From: Slackia equolifaciens
Lineage (GTDB): Bacteria > Actinomycetota > Coriobacteriia > Coriobacteriales > Eggerthellaceae
DNA: 64,000 nucleotides
Direction: 5' to 3'
Assembly (NCBI RefSeq): GCF_003725995.1
Contig: NZ_QIBX01000005.1
Location: 56,192-120,191, forward strand
Each line of letters starts with the position of its first letter. The stretch's first letter is position 1. Of this stretch, positions 29,673 to 39,326 are shown piece after piece. The notes under the pieces were generated by a model. The model saw nothing but the letters and a program-made list of their open reading frames with translations, did not search any database and was not told the DNA's origin. A program made the translations under genes and the position numbers.

Positions 29673-30224
29673 ATGCTGAAGAGACTGAAGAAGGCGAGAG
29701 CCTCAAAGCGCGCCGGCGCCATCCCCGCACGCGGGTGCGGCTCCATTGTACTGAGCGGCGTGAGCGATGTGTCTCCGCTCGAAGCGATTGCCGGCGAGTA
29801 CGTGATGCCCGATATGGAAAGCTTCGAGGACGAGATGATGCGCAAGGTCGAGGGCCTCATTGCGGCGGGCGCGCTCGACGCCGGCAACGGGGAGGCGCTT
29901 GATGCGCGCATCGACATGGAGCTCGAGCGCGTGTGCGCACGGTTCGAGCGTCAGCATGCCGAGAACGCGGTGATGCTCGACCGCATCGAAGCATCGCTTC
30001 AGGCGCGTCTGCGCGAGATTGAGGTGCGCGAGGCCGATGTGGCGCAGCGTTTGGGCGGTGCGCGAGACGAGGCGGAGCGGGTGCGTGCGCATGAGGGCGC
30101 CGTCAAGGGAGCTTGCGCCGCCGCATCCGAGGCAGGCGCGGCCGCTTCGCCCACCGTGGTCCGCATCGCTCCACGCATCGAAGACGGGGCGGTTCAGGAG
30201 ATGAAGGGGGTCAGCAATGGCTAG
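29673..30224 (+). CDS. Small coiled-coil protein of unknown function
   Basis: 183 residues. Very basic N-terminus (MLKRLKKARASKRAG), a central region PDMESFEDEMMRKVEGLIAAGALD, then an extended helix (about 85-150) with RIDMELERVCARFERQHAENAVMLDRIEASL-type heptads. No known domain. The stop overlaps the next start by eight bases, so it is coupled to the membrane protein downstream. Confidence 0.72.
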   Translation: MLKRLKKARASKRAGAIPARGCGSIVLSGVSDVSPLEAIAGEYVMPDMESFEDEMMRKVEGLIAAGALDAGNGEALDARIDMELERVCARFERQHAENAVMLDRIEASLQARLREIEVREADVAQRLGGARDEAERVRAHEGAVKGACAAASEAGAAASPTVVRIAPRIEDGAVQEMKGVSNG

Positions 30225-31041
30225 AACGACCAAATCCGCGCTCTCAAAGATCGACGCAGGGCGTAGGAGGGCGTCAGGCACGGCGCGTCCGCTGTGGCTT
30301 CGCGCTTCGCAGGCCGCGCTCGTTCTGCTGGTGTGCGGCGATGCGGCGCTTCTGTACAGCTGCGCCGTGAAGGGGCTCGACGACGACTTCCTTCCTATCC
30401 CCATCACCATCAGCGTGCTCATGGGATGCGTCCTTCTGCCTCATCTGTTGGGGCGCTATGCCAAGCGCATGCGCGCCGAGGGCAACCCGCGGGGCGCCAT
30501 CGTGGCAGCAGTCGGCATGGCGGCGCTGTTCGTGGCGCTGGTGGCAGCGGTAACGTATTTCCGACTGGCGGGCGACATCTCGCTTTTCGCCGGCACGCAG
30601 GCCACCGACGCGTCCTCGACCGACCTTGCTGCTATCGGGTCGCAGGTCAGCTCGTCGGATATGGGCAACCAGATTGCCATCACGGTTCTCATGAGCGTGA
30701 TGCTTGTAGTCACGGCCACGTGCAGCTTCTTCTGCGCCTCGTGGAACGACGGCCAGCGCGAAGCCGACAAGCGCGTGCTGGCATTTCAAGAGCTCTCAGA
30801 TGGCATGCAGGGTGATTTGGTGGAGCTGCGTCGCGGCGTGGAGAGCGTGCAGAACCTGCGTGCCGCGGATTCCGCCGCCTTCGAGGCCGCCAAACGCGAG
30901 GCAAGGGCTTCGTTCGGAGCCGTAAAGGCCGACGTTCGCATCCGCCTCGAGCAGGCGCTGGCAAGCCCGTCTGCCACCTCGCGCCTGCAGGGTCCGGTGC
31001 CCGAGGCGCAGGCTATGCGCGCAGAGGCAGGCTCCGCCTAG
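30217..31041 (+). CDS. Four-helix membrane protein with C-terminal coiled coil
   Basis: 274 residues. Predicted membrane helices at about 28-50, 62-85, 92-112 and 148-172, then a cytoplasmic helical tail (about 180-255) rich in charged and Ala residues (FQELSDGMQGDLVELRRGVESVQNL). The design, a small helix bundle with a cytoplasmic coiled coil beside an OmpA-like lipoprotein, recalls MotA/ExbB-type stators but no sequence signature of those families was found. Last gene of the block; its 3' end is part of a tandem duplication. Confidence 0.72.
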   Translation: MARTTKSALSKIDAGRRRASGTARPLWLRASQAALVLLVCGDAALLYSCAVKGLDDDFLPIPITISVLMGCVLLPHLLGRYAKRMRAEGNPRGAIVAAVGMAALFVALVAAVTYFRLAGDISLFAGTQATDASSTDLAAIGSQVSSSDMGNQIAITVLMSVMLVVTATCSFFCASWNDGQREADKRVLAFQELSDGMQGDLVELRRGVESVQNLRAADSAAFEAAKREARASFGAVKADVRIRLEQALASPSATSRLQGPVPEAQAMRAEAGSA

Positions 31042-31095
31042 GCCACGTTGCGGGCTATACGGGCAGAGGCGGGCTCTGTCTAGGCCACGACGCGG
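31012..31095. repeat. 42-bp tandem duplication covering the 3' end of the membrane-protein gene
   Basis: Units 31012-31053 and 31054-31095 align without gaps over 42 bp with several substitutions. Unit 1 contains the last codons and stop of the upstream gene (AEAGSA, stop); unit 2 would encode AEAGSV and a stop. The duplication is old enough to have diverged. Confidence 0.7.
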
Positions 31096-31423
31096 GCCGC
31101 AGAGGAATACGGTCCGCGCTGGCCAGGTCCTATCCGCGCGATCGTCGCGGCCGTCAAGGAGGCGTGCGATGCGATCCGTGCAGGCCAAGTCGCGCCTCAT
31201 TCCGTTACGCAATTCAGAAGCTTCCAAGCATAGATGCGCATCTTGCGGGACAAGGTGCGCATCGACGCTTTTCGTTTTGTTGATACGATACCTTGCTTTT
31301 TTGCTGTGCCGGCGGTGTGCCTATGCCGTCGGCTTTGTGTCATCTGAGCGAGCAAGCGTGGCAGGTTTGTGCGCTGTGGTACCATCATGCGGCTTTGGGT
31401 AATCTATCGCGGGGGATAAGAAG
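31096..31423. other. Gene-free stretch upstream of rnhA
   Basis: 328 bp with no convincing frame. It is GC-rich at first, then T-rich near 31265-31310 (TTTTCGTTTTGTTGATACGATACC), which may hold the rnhA promoter. No clear consensus pair was found. Confidence 0.4.
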
Positions 31424-31915
31424 ATGCATGTCAACATTTATACCGACGGCGCGTCGCGCGGCAATCCCGGTCCTGGCGGCTACGGAACGGTGATGCACTA
31501 TACCGATCCTTCTGGAAAGCTTCACGTGAAAGAGCTCTCTCAGGGTTTCGAGCGCACCACCAACAATCGCATGGAGCTGCTTGGCGTGATCGTGGCGCTC
31601 GAGGCGTTGCGCCGGCCGTGCACCATCGATCTGTATTCCGACTCCAAGTATGTGGTGGATGCATTCAACCAGCATTGGGTGGATGGGTGGCTCAAGCGCG
31701 GGTGGAAAAACGCCAAGAAGGAGCCCGTGAAAAACCCTGACCTCTGGAAGCGTTTGCTTGAGGCCAAGCGACCGCATGATGTGACGTTTCATTGGGTGAA
31801 AGGCCATGCGGGGCATCCCGAGAACGAGCGCTGCGACGAGCTTGCTACGAGCGCCGCCGACGGGGAGGGGCGTATTCGCGATGAAGGCTTCGAGGCGGGC
31901 GAAGGGCTGTTCTAG
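31424..31915 (+). CDS. rnhA: Ribonuclease HI
   Basis: Cytoplasmic endonuclease that cuts the RNA strand of RNA-DNA hybrids. 163 residues. All carboxylate-site motifs are visible: [15 protein letters not shown] (first Asp), NNRMELLG (Glu), [11 protein letters not shown] (Asp), and NERCDELA (last Asp), with the handle region [20 protein letters not shown] and the [10 protein letters not shown] loop. Single-gene unit. Confidence 0.96.
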   Translation: MHVNIYTDGASRGNPGPGGYGTVMHYTDPSGKLHVKELSQGFERTTNNRMELLGVIVALEALRRPCTIDLYSDSKYVVDAFNQHWVDGWLKRGWKNAKKEPVKNPDLWKRLLEAKRPHDVTFHWVKGHAGHPENERCDELATSAADGEGRIRDEGFEAGEGLF

Positions 31916-32079
31916 AATGAGCCAAGCCTGGGCTTTCTGACCATAGCGGTGCATCCTGGGCATGTCGCAAAGGTTGCCCGCCGATGCTCTAAGCAGGCGC
32001 GACATGGGCTGTCGCGTGCTTCGCGGTCGGGATGCAAGGCAAAATGTGTACGAACGTCCATATTTTTCGAAATTTCCCC

Positions 32080-32108
32080 TTGCGCTTCGTAGACGTCTTT
32101 AGTAATAT
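32080..32108 (+). promoter_or_regulatory. Sigma-70-type promoter of the tRNA-Cys/tRNA-Gly unit
   Basis: TTGCGC (-35) and TAATAT (-10) separated by 17 bp, with the tRNA-Cys 5' end 30 nt beyond the -10. Confidence 0.7.
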
Positions 32109-32138
32109 ATCGCCTCGCGCAACGCGAAGCGTTGAATC

Positions 32139-32212
32139 GGCGAGATGGCCAAGTGGTAAGGCAGGGGCCTGCAAAGCCCTCACCACCGGTTCGAATCCGG
32201 TTCTCGCCTCCA
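32139..32212 (+). tRNA. tRNA-Cys (GCA)
   Basis: 74 nt cloverleaf: 7-bp acceptor GGCGAGA / TCTCGCC, anticodon GCA in loop CTGCAAA, T-arm CCGGTTCGAATCCGG and an encoded CCA end. It is followed 6 nt later by tRNA-Gly. Confidence 0.95.
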
Positions 32213-32218
32213 ATTTAT

Positions 32219-32294
32219 GCGGACATGGCTCAGTTGGTAGAGCATCACCTTGCCAAGGTGAGGGTCGCGGGTTCGAGCCCCGTTGTCCGCTCCA
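32219..32294 (+). tRNA. tRNA-Gly (GCC), copy 1
   Basis: 76 nt: acceptor GCGGACA / TGTCCGC, anticodon GCC in loop TTGCCAA, T-loop GGTTCGAGCCCC, encoded CCA. Identical base for base to the copy at 46562-46637. Confidence 0.95.
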
Positions 32295-32302
32295 GAAACA
32301 CC

Positions 32303-32328
32303 AGCCCCTCGAAAGAGGGGCTTTTCTT
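32303..32328 (+). terminator. Terminator of the tRNA-Cys/tRNA-Gly unit
   Basis: An 8-bp stem AGCCCCTC / GAGGGGCT with a GAAA tetraloop, then TTTCTT. Confidence 0.85.
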
Positions 32329-32474
32329 ATGCGTGGCATTGTTGCCGCTGCAAGGCGAATCTTATGAGTATGACCGATAGTGGCTGGGCTTCTCCACGAT
32401 GGATGGGGCTTCGCTTGCGGCGCCTTCGTGTCGCGTCCGCGGAATTCCTCTTCTCCATAACGGATGAGCCTTCG

Positions 32475-32667
32475 ATTTTTGGACAAGATTTCAACTTAGC
32501 CGGGTTCGTCGGACGTTTGCGCGGCATTTTGTGCCCAGGGCCGCCTTGCGAGCTGCCACGAATCCGCCTCTCTGAAACAATGCGCATCGTTATGCCAGGT
32601 AAAACCCTTATGCAACTTTTTTCGCTAGCCGATGCACGCGGCTATCCTGCAAAGTTGTCCAAAAATA
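32475..32667. repeat. MITE-like element, copy B
   Basis: About 193 bp with terminal inverted repeats ATTTTTGGACAA...TAGCC on the left (32475-32501) and the complement on the right (about 32641-32667). Interior differs from copy A (19690-19888). It fills most of the 500-bp gene-free gap between the tRNA unit and the alkyltransferase-like gene. Confidence 0.65.
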
Positions 32668-32795
32668 AAGAGAAGGTTCGTAAAAACATCCCAACGTTCG
32701 CCTTTTACCATGCGACTGGATATCGATGCGGTATCCTTTCAGGGCAATTCGCAATGTGATGATCGGCGATAAGCCAATCGATTGGAGCGCGTTAT

Positions 32796-33164
32796 ATGGG
32801 CGACTTTTCAGACAAGGTATTCGAGCAGGTGCGACGCATTCCAAAAGGGAAGGTGTCTACGTACGGGCAGATCGCGAGGCTTATTGGCAGTCCGCGATCG
32901 GCTCGGTATGTAGGATGGGCGCTTCGCGGCAATACCGAACCGGTGAAGACTCCATGTCATCGCGTGGTATTTAAGGACGGGCGCCTTGCGGAAGGGTACG
33001 CGTTCGGCGGAGAAGGCGTGCAGCGTGAGTTGCTTGAGAAGGAGGGCGTGCGGTTCGTAGACGCCGATCATGTAGATATGGAAACTTGCCTTTGGGATCC
33101 GGGGTTCGATGACGTGGGCCGTCCGGCGGATATCGACTGGGGCCGCGAAATGGGCGATGTCTGA
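32796..33164 (+). CDS. MGMT-family (alkyltransferase C-domain) DNA-binding protein
   Basis: 122 residues corresponding only to the C-terminal half of methylguanine-DNA methyltransferases, with an ~18-residue extra tail. The helix-turn-helix part (GKVSTYGQIARLIGSPRSARYVGWALRGN) includes the arginine finger, and the active site reads PCHRVV. Many stand-alone short proteins of this kind (Atl type) have Trp instead of Cys, so the retained Cys suggests it could still accept alkyl groups. Role in DNA alkylation repair or damage flagging is inferred. Confidence 0.85.
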   Translation: MGDFSDKVFEQVRRIPKGKVSTYGQIARLIGSPRSARYVGWALRGNTEPVKTPCHRVVFKDGRLAEGYAFGGEGVQRELLEKEGVRFVDADHVDMETCLWDPGFDDVGRPADIDWGREMGDV

Positions 33165-33550
33165 TCCCGCGATTTCCTGTTTGCTTTTGGGGATGCACGC
33201 GCGGCTGCGCCTCCTCTTTGGCGCGGAACTCCCCGTATCGATTCGTTGAGGTTGGTGTGCGCGTGAGATTTCCTTGTTGCGTGGCCGTGCGCATGAGCCA
33301 GCCGCTTGGTCTTTTCAAACTCAGGAAACGGGTTGGCTACAGAACGTTCTCCTTTAGAAAACGATTTCGGATTGTCGCACGTCAGCCGCCTCCTTCGATT
33401 ATGATGACGCCGAGAACCCGTGGGGCGTTCCCGCGAACGAGGGCCATCCTCGGAGGCGGAAAGCTGTTTTATGGAGCCCTCCGTCTGCTCTTTAGGCGAG
33501 AGGATTCTCTAGGGTTGATGGGCGGAGAAGCCGGAGCGAGGAGGGGAACC
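33165..33550. other. Gene-free stretch upstream of the lipoprotein
   Basis: 386 bp with no supported gene. It contains a small GC hairpin around 33198-33228 (GCGCGGCTGCGC and neighbouring GGCGCGG), unrelated to the phn hairpin family, and a purine-rich ribosome site at its end. Confidence 0.4.
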
Positions 33551-34222
33551 ATGATGAGCAACAAGCGCATGACGAGGAAGCATACGGCCGTGTTTTCGCG
33601 AGGCGGAATAAGGTTTATGGCTCGTGCGTTCGCCCTGTCGGCAACGGCGGCGCTTTTGATGTTCGTTCTCTCGGGCTGCATGGTGACAGATCAAACGGAT
33701 GCCACGCTTGACGATGCGCGCGACGCGGTGCAGGAAGCCCAGGATGCAATAGACGGTGCTGCCGGCGACGTCCAGGATGCCTTAAACGGCGTGGGCGATA
33801 CGCTCTCGGGCATCGCGAACGCGCCGCAGGCGTTGCTGGATATGTTCGATTCCGCAGATGCCCTGTTCACGAAGATGGCGAGTGCTGCGGTGTACGACGC
33901 GAACACCGGCGAAGAGATCGCTGTAGTGGATGACCGTCAGGCTATCGAAAATGTCGTGTCGAAGGTGAACCTGGTTAAGCTCGTATCTTCGCACCCCGAT
34001 TCATCGACGGCGGAGTATCAGATTACGTTCTCGCAGAACGAGACCATTAAACTAGGTCAGTCCGCCGACGAGCTAAAGCAGGTAGAAGCTGTCACGTTCA
34101 CTACGTACACCGATTCGAATATCGTAACTATTTACATTCCCGCGGTTCATGATTCCATCAACACGTTCGATTTCGAGGTGTCCCAGGAATTTGCCGACGC
34201 GCTTCGTGGCCTTGCTGGATAG
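33551..34222 (+). CDS. Small lipoprotein of unknown function
   Basis: 223 residues. Basic N-terminus, hydrophobic helix and lipobox VLSGC. A helical region of Asp/Ala-rich repeats follows (DDARDAVQEAQDAIDGAAGDVQDALNG), then an alpha/beta C-terminus (SKVNLVKLVSSHPDSSTAEYQITFSQNETIKL). Two adjacent ATGs (33551, 33554) share the AGGAGGGG site. No recognised domain. Confidence 0.78.
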   Translation: MMSNKRMTRKHTAVFSRGGIRFMARAFALSATAALLMFVLSGCMVTDQTDATLDDARDAVQEAQDAIDGAAGDVQDALNGVGDTLSGIANAPQALLDMFDSADALFTKMASAAVYDANTGEEIAVVDDRQAIENVVSKVNLVKLVSSHPDSSTAEYQITFSQNETIKLGQSADELKQVEAVTFTTYTDSNIVTIYIPAVHDSINTFDFEVSQEFADALRGLAG

Positions 34223-34445
34223 CGGGTCTGCGATCTGGCCCGGAATCGTTCGGGGTATTGCCGTTACGCGGGGCCACTCCGTGGTGTTTCCGAAATGATG
34301 ACGAGCGAATGCGCCTATTGCGGCGAAGGCTCCTTTATAATCATTCGTTGCGTAATGATGCGGCCGAGCCGTAATGTCATGCGGTCGGTGTTTGTCCCGG
34401 CCTTGCATGCGACGGACGCGTAGCCGAGCAACGATAGGAGCATTC

Positions 34446-35885
34446 ATGTTCGACAGTCTTTCCGACCGCCTGCAGGGCATCTTCTCGGGCCTGAAATCAA
34501 AAGGCCGCCTGACCGAGCAGGACATCGACTCCGCCATGCGCGAGATCCGTATGGCTCTCCTTGAGGCGGACGTCAATTTCAAAGTGGTCAAAAGCTTTAT
34601 CAGGTCCGCCAAGGAGCGCTGCCTCACCGCCGAGGTCATGGATTCGCTCACGCCTGCGCAAAACGTCATTAAGGTGGTGCTCGACGAGCTCACCCGTCTG
34701 CTTGGCGAAAACGATGCCAAGCTCACGCTGTCAAGTCGCATTCCCAACGTGATCATGCTTGTGGGCCTGCAGGGCTCCGGTAAGACTACCGCCGCCGCCA
34801 AGCTCGCTTATCTGCTGAAGGGCAAGGGGCACAGCCCGCTGCTGGTTGCTTGCGACGTGTATCGTCCCGCCGCTGCCGACCAGCTGCAAACACTGGGCGA
34901 TGAGATGGGCGTCAAGGTGTATCGCGGCGATGGGCAGGATCCGGTGAAAATTGCCAGCGAGGGCGTGCGCTTCGCCATCGACAACCTGCGCGATGTGGTG
35001 ATCGTGGACACCGCCGGTCGCTTGCACGTGGACGAGGACATGATGGCAGAGGCCGAAGCCATCAAGGAGGCCGTCACTCCGGACGAGATCCTCATGGTGG
35101 TCGACGCCATGACCGGCCAGGACGTGGTCAATGTCGCCCAGGCGTTCGCCGAGCGCGTGGAGTTCGACGGCGTGATTATGTCCAAGATGGACGGCGACGC
35201 CCGCGGCGGCGGCGCGCTGTCGCTCAAGCAGGTCACGGGCAAACCTATCAAGTTCATCAGCGCCGGCGAGAAGCCCGATAGTCTGGAAGAGTTCCATCCC
35301 GACCGCATGGCCAAGCGCATTCTGGGCATGGGTGACGTCATCAGCTTCATCGAGACCGCATCCAAGATTCGCGCCGACGAGATTGAGGCCGAAACCGCCG
35401 AACGCATGCAACGCGCCCAGCTCAACCTGAACGACTTCCTGGAGATGAAGAAGCAGGTCAAAAAGATGGGCGGCGTGTCCAAGCTTATAAGCGCTCTGCC
35501 TGGTGGCGACAAGGCTATGGCGTCGGGGCAGGTGGATGAGAGCGCTCTCGACCGTATGGAGACCATCATCTTCTCAATGACGAAAAAGGAGCGCGAGCAC
35601 CCCGACATCCTCAATGGCAGCCGACGTGCCCGCATCGCTCGCGGCGCCGGCGTTACCGTGCAGGATGTCAATCAGGTCATGAAGCAATACAACGAGACCA
35701 AGAAGATGATGCGCAAGATGATGCCCGCCATGGAAGCCATGGAAGGCGGCCGCGGCAAAAAGGGCAAGAAGGGCAAAGGCAAGGGTAAGGGTCGCAGGCC
35801 GCGTTTGGGTATTCCCGGCATGGGCGGCATGAAGATGAGCGACCTGAAGAAACTGCAATCGATGATCGATGCTCAGGACAAGTAG
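34446..35885 (+). CDS. ffh: Signal recognition particle protein Ffh (SRP54)
   Basis: GTPase that binds signal sequences of nascent membrane and secreted proteins and delivers ribosomes to FtsY. 479 residues. N-domain (1-90), G-domain with VGLQGSGKTT, CDVYRPAAADQL, VDTAGR and SKMDGDARGG, and the C-terminal methionine-rich M-domain (MKKQVKKMGGVSKLISALPG; MTKKEREHPDILNGSRRARIARGAG). The tail is strongly basic (GKKGKKGKGKGKGRR). Starts at an ATG with AGGAG upstream. Confidence 0.97.
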   Translation: MFDSLSDRLQGIFSGLKSKGRLTEQDIDSAMREIRMALLEADVNFKVVKSFIRSAKERCLTAEVMDSLTPAQNVIKVVLDELTRLLGENDAKLTLSSRIPNVIMLVGLQGSGKTTAAAKLAYLLKGKGHSPLLVACDVYRPAAADQLQTLGDEMGVKVYRGDGQDPVKIASEGVRFAIDNLRDVVIVDTAGRLHVDEDMMAEAEAIKEAVTPDEILMVVDAMTGQDVVNVAQAFAERVEFDGVIMSKMDGDARGGGALSLKQVTGKPIKFISAGEKPDSLEEFHPDRMAKRILGMGDVISFIETASKIRADEIEAETAERMQRAQLNLNDFLEMKKQVKKMGGVSKLISALPGGDKAMASGQVDESALDRMETIIFSMTKKEREHPDILNGSRRARIARGAGVTVQDVNQVMKQYNETKKMMRKMMPAMEAMEGGRGKKGKKGKGKGKGRRPRLGIPGMGGMKMSDLKKLQSMIDAQDK

Positions 35886-35996
35886 TCCAAGCGTCACGCT
35901 TTCGGACGATGCGCCCGCCGCTTTGCCTGAAAGTATGTTTCTGCGCGGCTAACGGCTCAATCCGCGGGGCGTCCGGCGCGCTCGTGCGTATTCTTC

Positions 35997-36024
35997 TTGC
36001 ACGGCAACCGCGCCGCCGTATAAT
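35997..36024 (+). promoter_or_regulatory. Sigma-70-type promoter of the gap-pgk-tpiA-gpmI cluster
   Basis: TTGCAC and TATAAT with 16-bp spacing, 36 nt before the gap start codon. Confidence 0.75.
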
Positions 36025-36039
36025 CGGAATGGCATGTAA

Positions 36040-37062
<1,023 letters not shown>

Positions 37063-37075
37063 TCATCTACCACGG

Positions 37076-37105
37076 TGCGCCGGCTTCGGGCCGGCGCATT
37101 CTTTC
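37076..37105 (+). terminator. Hairpin terminator/attenuator between gap and pgk
   Basis: A 9-bp stem TGCGCCGGC / GCCGGCGCA, 5-nt loop, then TTCTTTCT. The weak T tract suggests partial termination, giving more gap than pgk transcript. Confidence 0.6.
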
Positions 37106-37117
37106 TAAGGAGGCATA

Positions 37118-38302
37118 ATGGCCGATATCAAGTCCGTCGAGGCGGCCGACGTTCGCGGCAAGCGCGTCCTGGTCCGTGTCGATTTCAACGTTCCCGTGAA
37201 GGAAGGCGCCGTCACCGATGACACGCGCATCCGTGCGGCGCTGCCCACTATCACGTATCTGCTCGAGCATGGCGCGAAAGTTATTCTGATGAGCCACCGC
37301 GGTCGCCCCTCCGGCAAGGGCTTCGAAGAGGAGTTCTCCATCAAGCCTGCCGCCGAGCGTCTGGCGCAGCTGGTGGACGCTCCGGTCGCCGTGGCGAGCG
37401 ACGTGGCGGGCGAGAACGCCCATGAGATGGCAGATAAGCTGCAGCCGGGCGAGATTCTGGTTCTTGAAAACCTGCGCTTCGATCCGCGGGAGAAGAAGAA
37501 CGATCCGTCTTTCTGCGAGGAGCTCGCCTCGCTCGCCGAGGTATATGTGAACGACGCGTTCGGCACCGCCCACCGCGCCCATGCCTCTACGACGGGCGTG
37601 GCTCATCTGCTGCCTGCCTATGCGGGCTTTCTCCTCGCGGGGGAGGTGCAGACGCTTTCCGGCATGCTGGCCGAGCCCAAGCGTCCTTTCGTCGCCATCC
37701 TGGGCGGCTCGAAGGTCTCCGACAAGGTTGGCGTGATCGACGCGCTTATCGACAAGGCCGACACCATCATCATCGGCGGCGGCATGTGCTTCACCTTCCT
37801 GATGGCAAAGGGCTTTGAAGTGGGCACCTCCCTCAAGGAGGAGGATTGGGTCGAGCGCGCTCGTGCCATGATGGAGAAGGCACAGGCGGCCGGCTGCGAG
37901 CTTCTGCTTCCTGTTGACGTTGTGGCCGCCGACAAGTTCGCCGAGGATGCGAATACGGTCACCTGCGCAGCCGATGCCATTCCTGCAGATATGATGGGTC
38001 TGGATATCGGGCCCGAGACCGAAAAGCTCTACGCCAACGCCATTGCCGGGGGCACCACGGTGTTCTGGAACGGTCCCATGGGCGTGTTCGAAATGAAGGC
38101 GTTCGAGCACGGCACTCGCGCCGTTTGCGAGGCCGTTGCGGCCAATGAAGAAGCGGCGACCATCATCGGCGGCGGTGATAGCGTTGCGGCCGTGAACAAG
38201 TTCGACATGGCCGACCGCATGACGTTCATCTCCACCGGCGGAGGCGCCTCCATGGAGCTCGTGGAGGGCAAGGCGCTTTCCGGTGTTGAGGCGCTGAAGT
38301 AG
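37118..38302 (+). CDS. pgk: Phosphoglycerate kinase
   Basis: Transfers the acyl phosphate of 1,3-bisphosphoglycerate to ADP. 394 residues, the standard length. Signatures: RVDFNVPVKEG near the N-terminus, SHRGRP, FGTAHRAHAST, LGGSKVSDKVGVID, and the nucleotide-binding GGGDSVAA. Ribosome site AAGGAGG is in the gap behind gap. Confidence 0.97.
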   Translation: MADIKSVEAADVRGKRVLVRVDFNVPVKEGAVTDDTRIRAALPTITYLLEHGAKVILMSHRGRPSGKGFEEEFSIKPAAERLAQLVDAPVAVASDVAGENAHEMADKLQPGEILVLENLRFDPREKKNDPSFCEELASLAEVYVNDAFGTAHRAHASTTGVAHLLPAYAGFLLAGEVQTLSGMLAEPKRPFVAILGGSKVSDKVGVIDALIDKADTIIIGGGMCFTFLMAKGFEVGTSLKEEDWVERARAMMEKAQAAGCELLLPVDVVAADKFAEDANTVTCAADAIPADMMGLDIGPETEKLYANAIAGGTTVFWNGPMGVFEMKAFEHGTRAVCEAVAANEEAATIIGGGDSVAAVNKFDMADRMTFISTGGGASMELVEGKALSGVEALK

Positions 38303-38333
38303 TTTTACGTTGCCCTGATGTACGTGCGAGTTC

Positions 38334-38494
38334 GGCGGGGAGGGGTTCCACGCGCAGTTCCGCACGGTAAGCAGGCCAGTGGCCTGTTTAGTCCCTGACT
38401 CCTGCTCCCGAGAGGGCGCGTCGGCGGGCGTTTGTCGAACGCCGGCTGCGAACCAGGACTGGACTGGCTGCGCGTGGAGCCTCCCCTCCGCGCC
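38334..38494 (+). repeat. Long intergenic hairpin repeat, copy 4 (upstream of tpiA)
   Basis: 161 bp in the same orientation as copy 1: core CGCGCAGTTCCGCACGGTAA, inner stem CAGGCCAGTGGCCTG, then GTCCCTGACTCCTG. A further stem (GGCGGGCGTTTG / CGAACGCCGGC-type) occupies 38421-38445. Outer stem of about 24 bp pairs 38334-38357 with 38468-38494 with small bulges. 31 nt after pgk and 48 nt before tpiA. Confidence 0.8.
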
Positions 38495-38542
38495 AGACCT
38501 GCGTTACGAGTTTCAATCTCAATCGTCCAGAAAGGACTTTGC

Positions 38543-39319
38543 ATGACCCGCAGACCTATCATTGCCGGCAATTGGAAGATGAACATGACGCCGGCCGAGA
38601 GCGTGATTCTCTCGCAGGGCATTTCCAACCGCTATGCGCGCGGCTGGGACAAGGTGGACGTGGTGGTGTGCCCGCCCGCTATCGACCTGCGCTCGGTGTT
38701 CACCGTGCTCGATTTCGACAAGTCCAACATCGACGTTGGCGCGCAGAACGTGCATTGGGAGCCCTCCGGCGCGTTCACGGGAGAGATCAGCATCCCCATG
38801 CTCAAGGATGTGGGCTGCTCGTGGTGCATCGTGGGCCACTCCGAGCGTCGCGAGATGTTCGGCGAGACCGACGGCGACGTGAACCGCAAGGTGCGTGCGC
38901 TGGTGGATGCTAAGATGTGCGCCATCGTGTGCGTGGGCGAGAGCCTTTCCATGCGCGACGGCGGCGATGCGGTGCAGTTCGTGTGCGACCAGGTGCGCGC
39001 GGCGCTTGCCGGCCTTGATGCGCAGGAGGTCGCGTTCGTGACTGTCGCCTACGAGCCCATCTGGGCCATTGGCACGGGTCGCACGGCTACGCCCGAGCAG
39101 GCGCAAGAGATGGCGGCCGCCATCCGCGCAACGGTTGCGGAGCTCGTGGGGCAGGAGGCCGCCGATGCCATGCGCGTTCTCTACGGAGGCTCCATGAAGC
39201 CCGAGAACGCCGACGGTTTCCTGGCATGCCCCGACGTTGACGGCGGCCTTATCGGCGGCGCGGCTCTCAAGGCCGAGGATTTCGCTGCGTTGGTCGAGGC
39301 GGCGGCTAAAACCGCATAA
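38543..39319 (+). CDS. tpiA: Triosephosphate isomerase
   Basis: TIM-barrel enzyme that interconverts dihydroxyacetone phosphate and glyceraldehyde 3-phosphate. 258 residues. Conserved AGNWKMN (catalytic Lys), VGHSERR (His), VAYEPIWAIGTG (Glu) and YGGSMKPEN. The ATG at 38543 follows AAAGGAC; codons upstream overlap hairpin copy 4 and are rejected. Confidence 0.97.
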   Translation: MTRRPIIAGNWKMNMTPAESVILSQGISNRYARGWDKVDVVVCPPAIDLRSVFTVLDFDKSNIDVGAQNVHWEPSGAFTGEISIPMLKDVGCSWCIVGHSERREMFGETDGDVNRKVRALVDAKMCAIVCVGESLSMRDGGDAVQFVCDQVRAALAGLDAQEVAFVTVAYEPIWAIGTGRTATPEQAQEMAAAIRATVAELVGQEAADAMRVLYGGSMKPENADGFLACPDVDGGLIGGAALKAEDFAALVEAAAKTA

Positions 39320-39326
39320 TGCATTT

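Noticed and set aside
33198..33240. GC hairpin with GGCGCGGAACT as a fifth copy of the phn hairpin family
   Set aside because: Lacks the CGCGCAGTTCCGCACG core, the inner stem and an outer stem.
34223..34445. SRP RNA gene upstream of ffh
   Set aside because: No GGAAGC-type tetraloop domain or matching stems were found.
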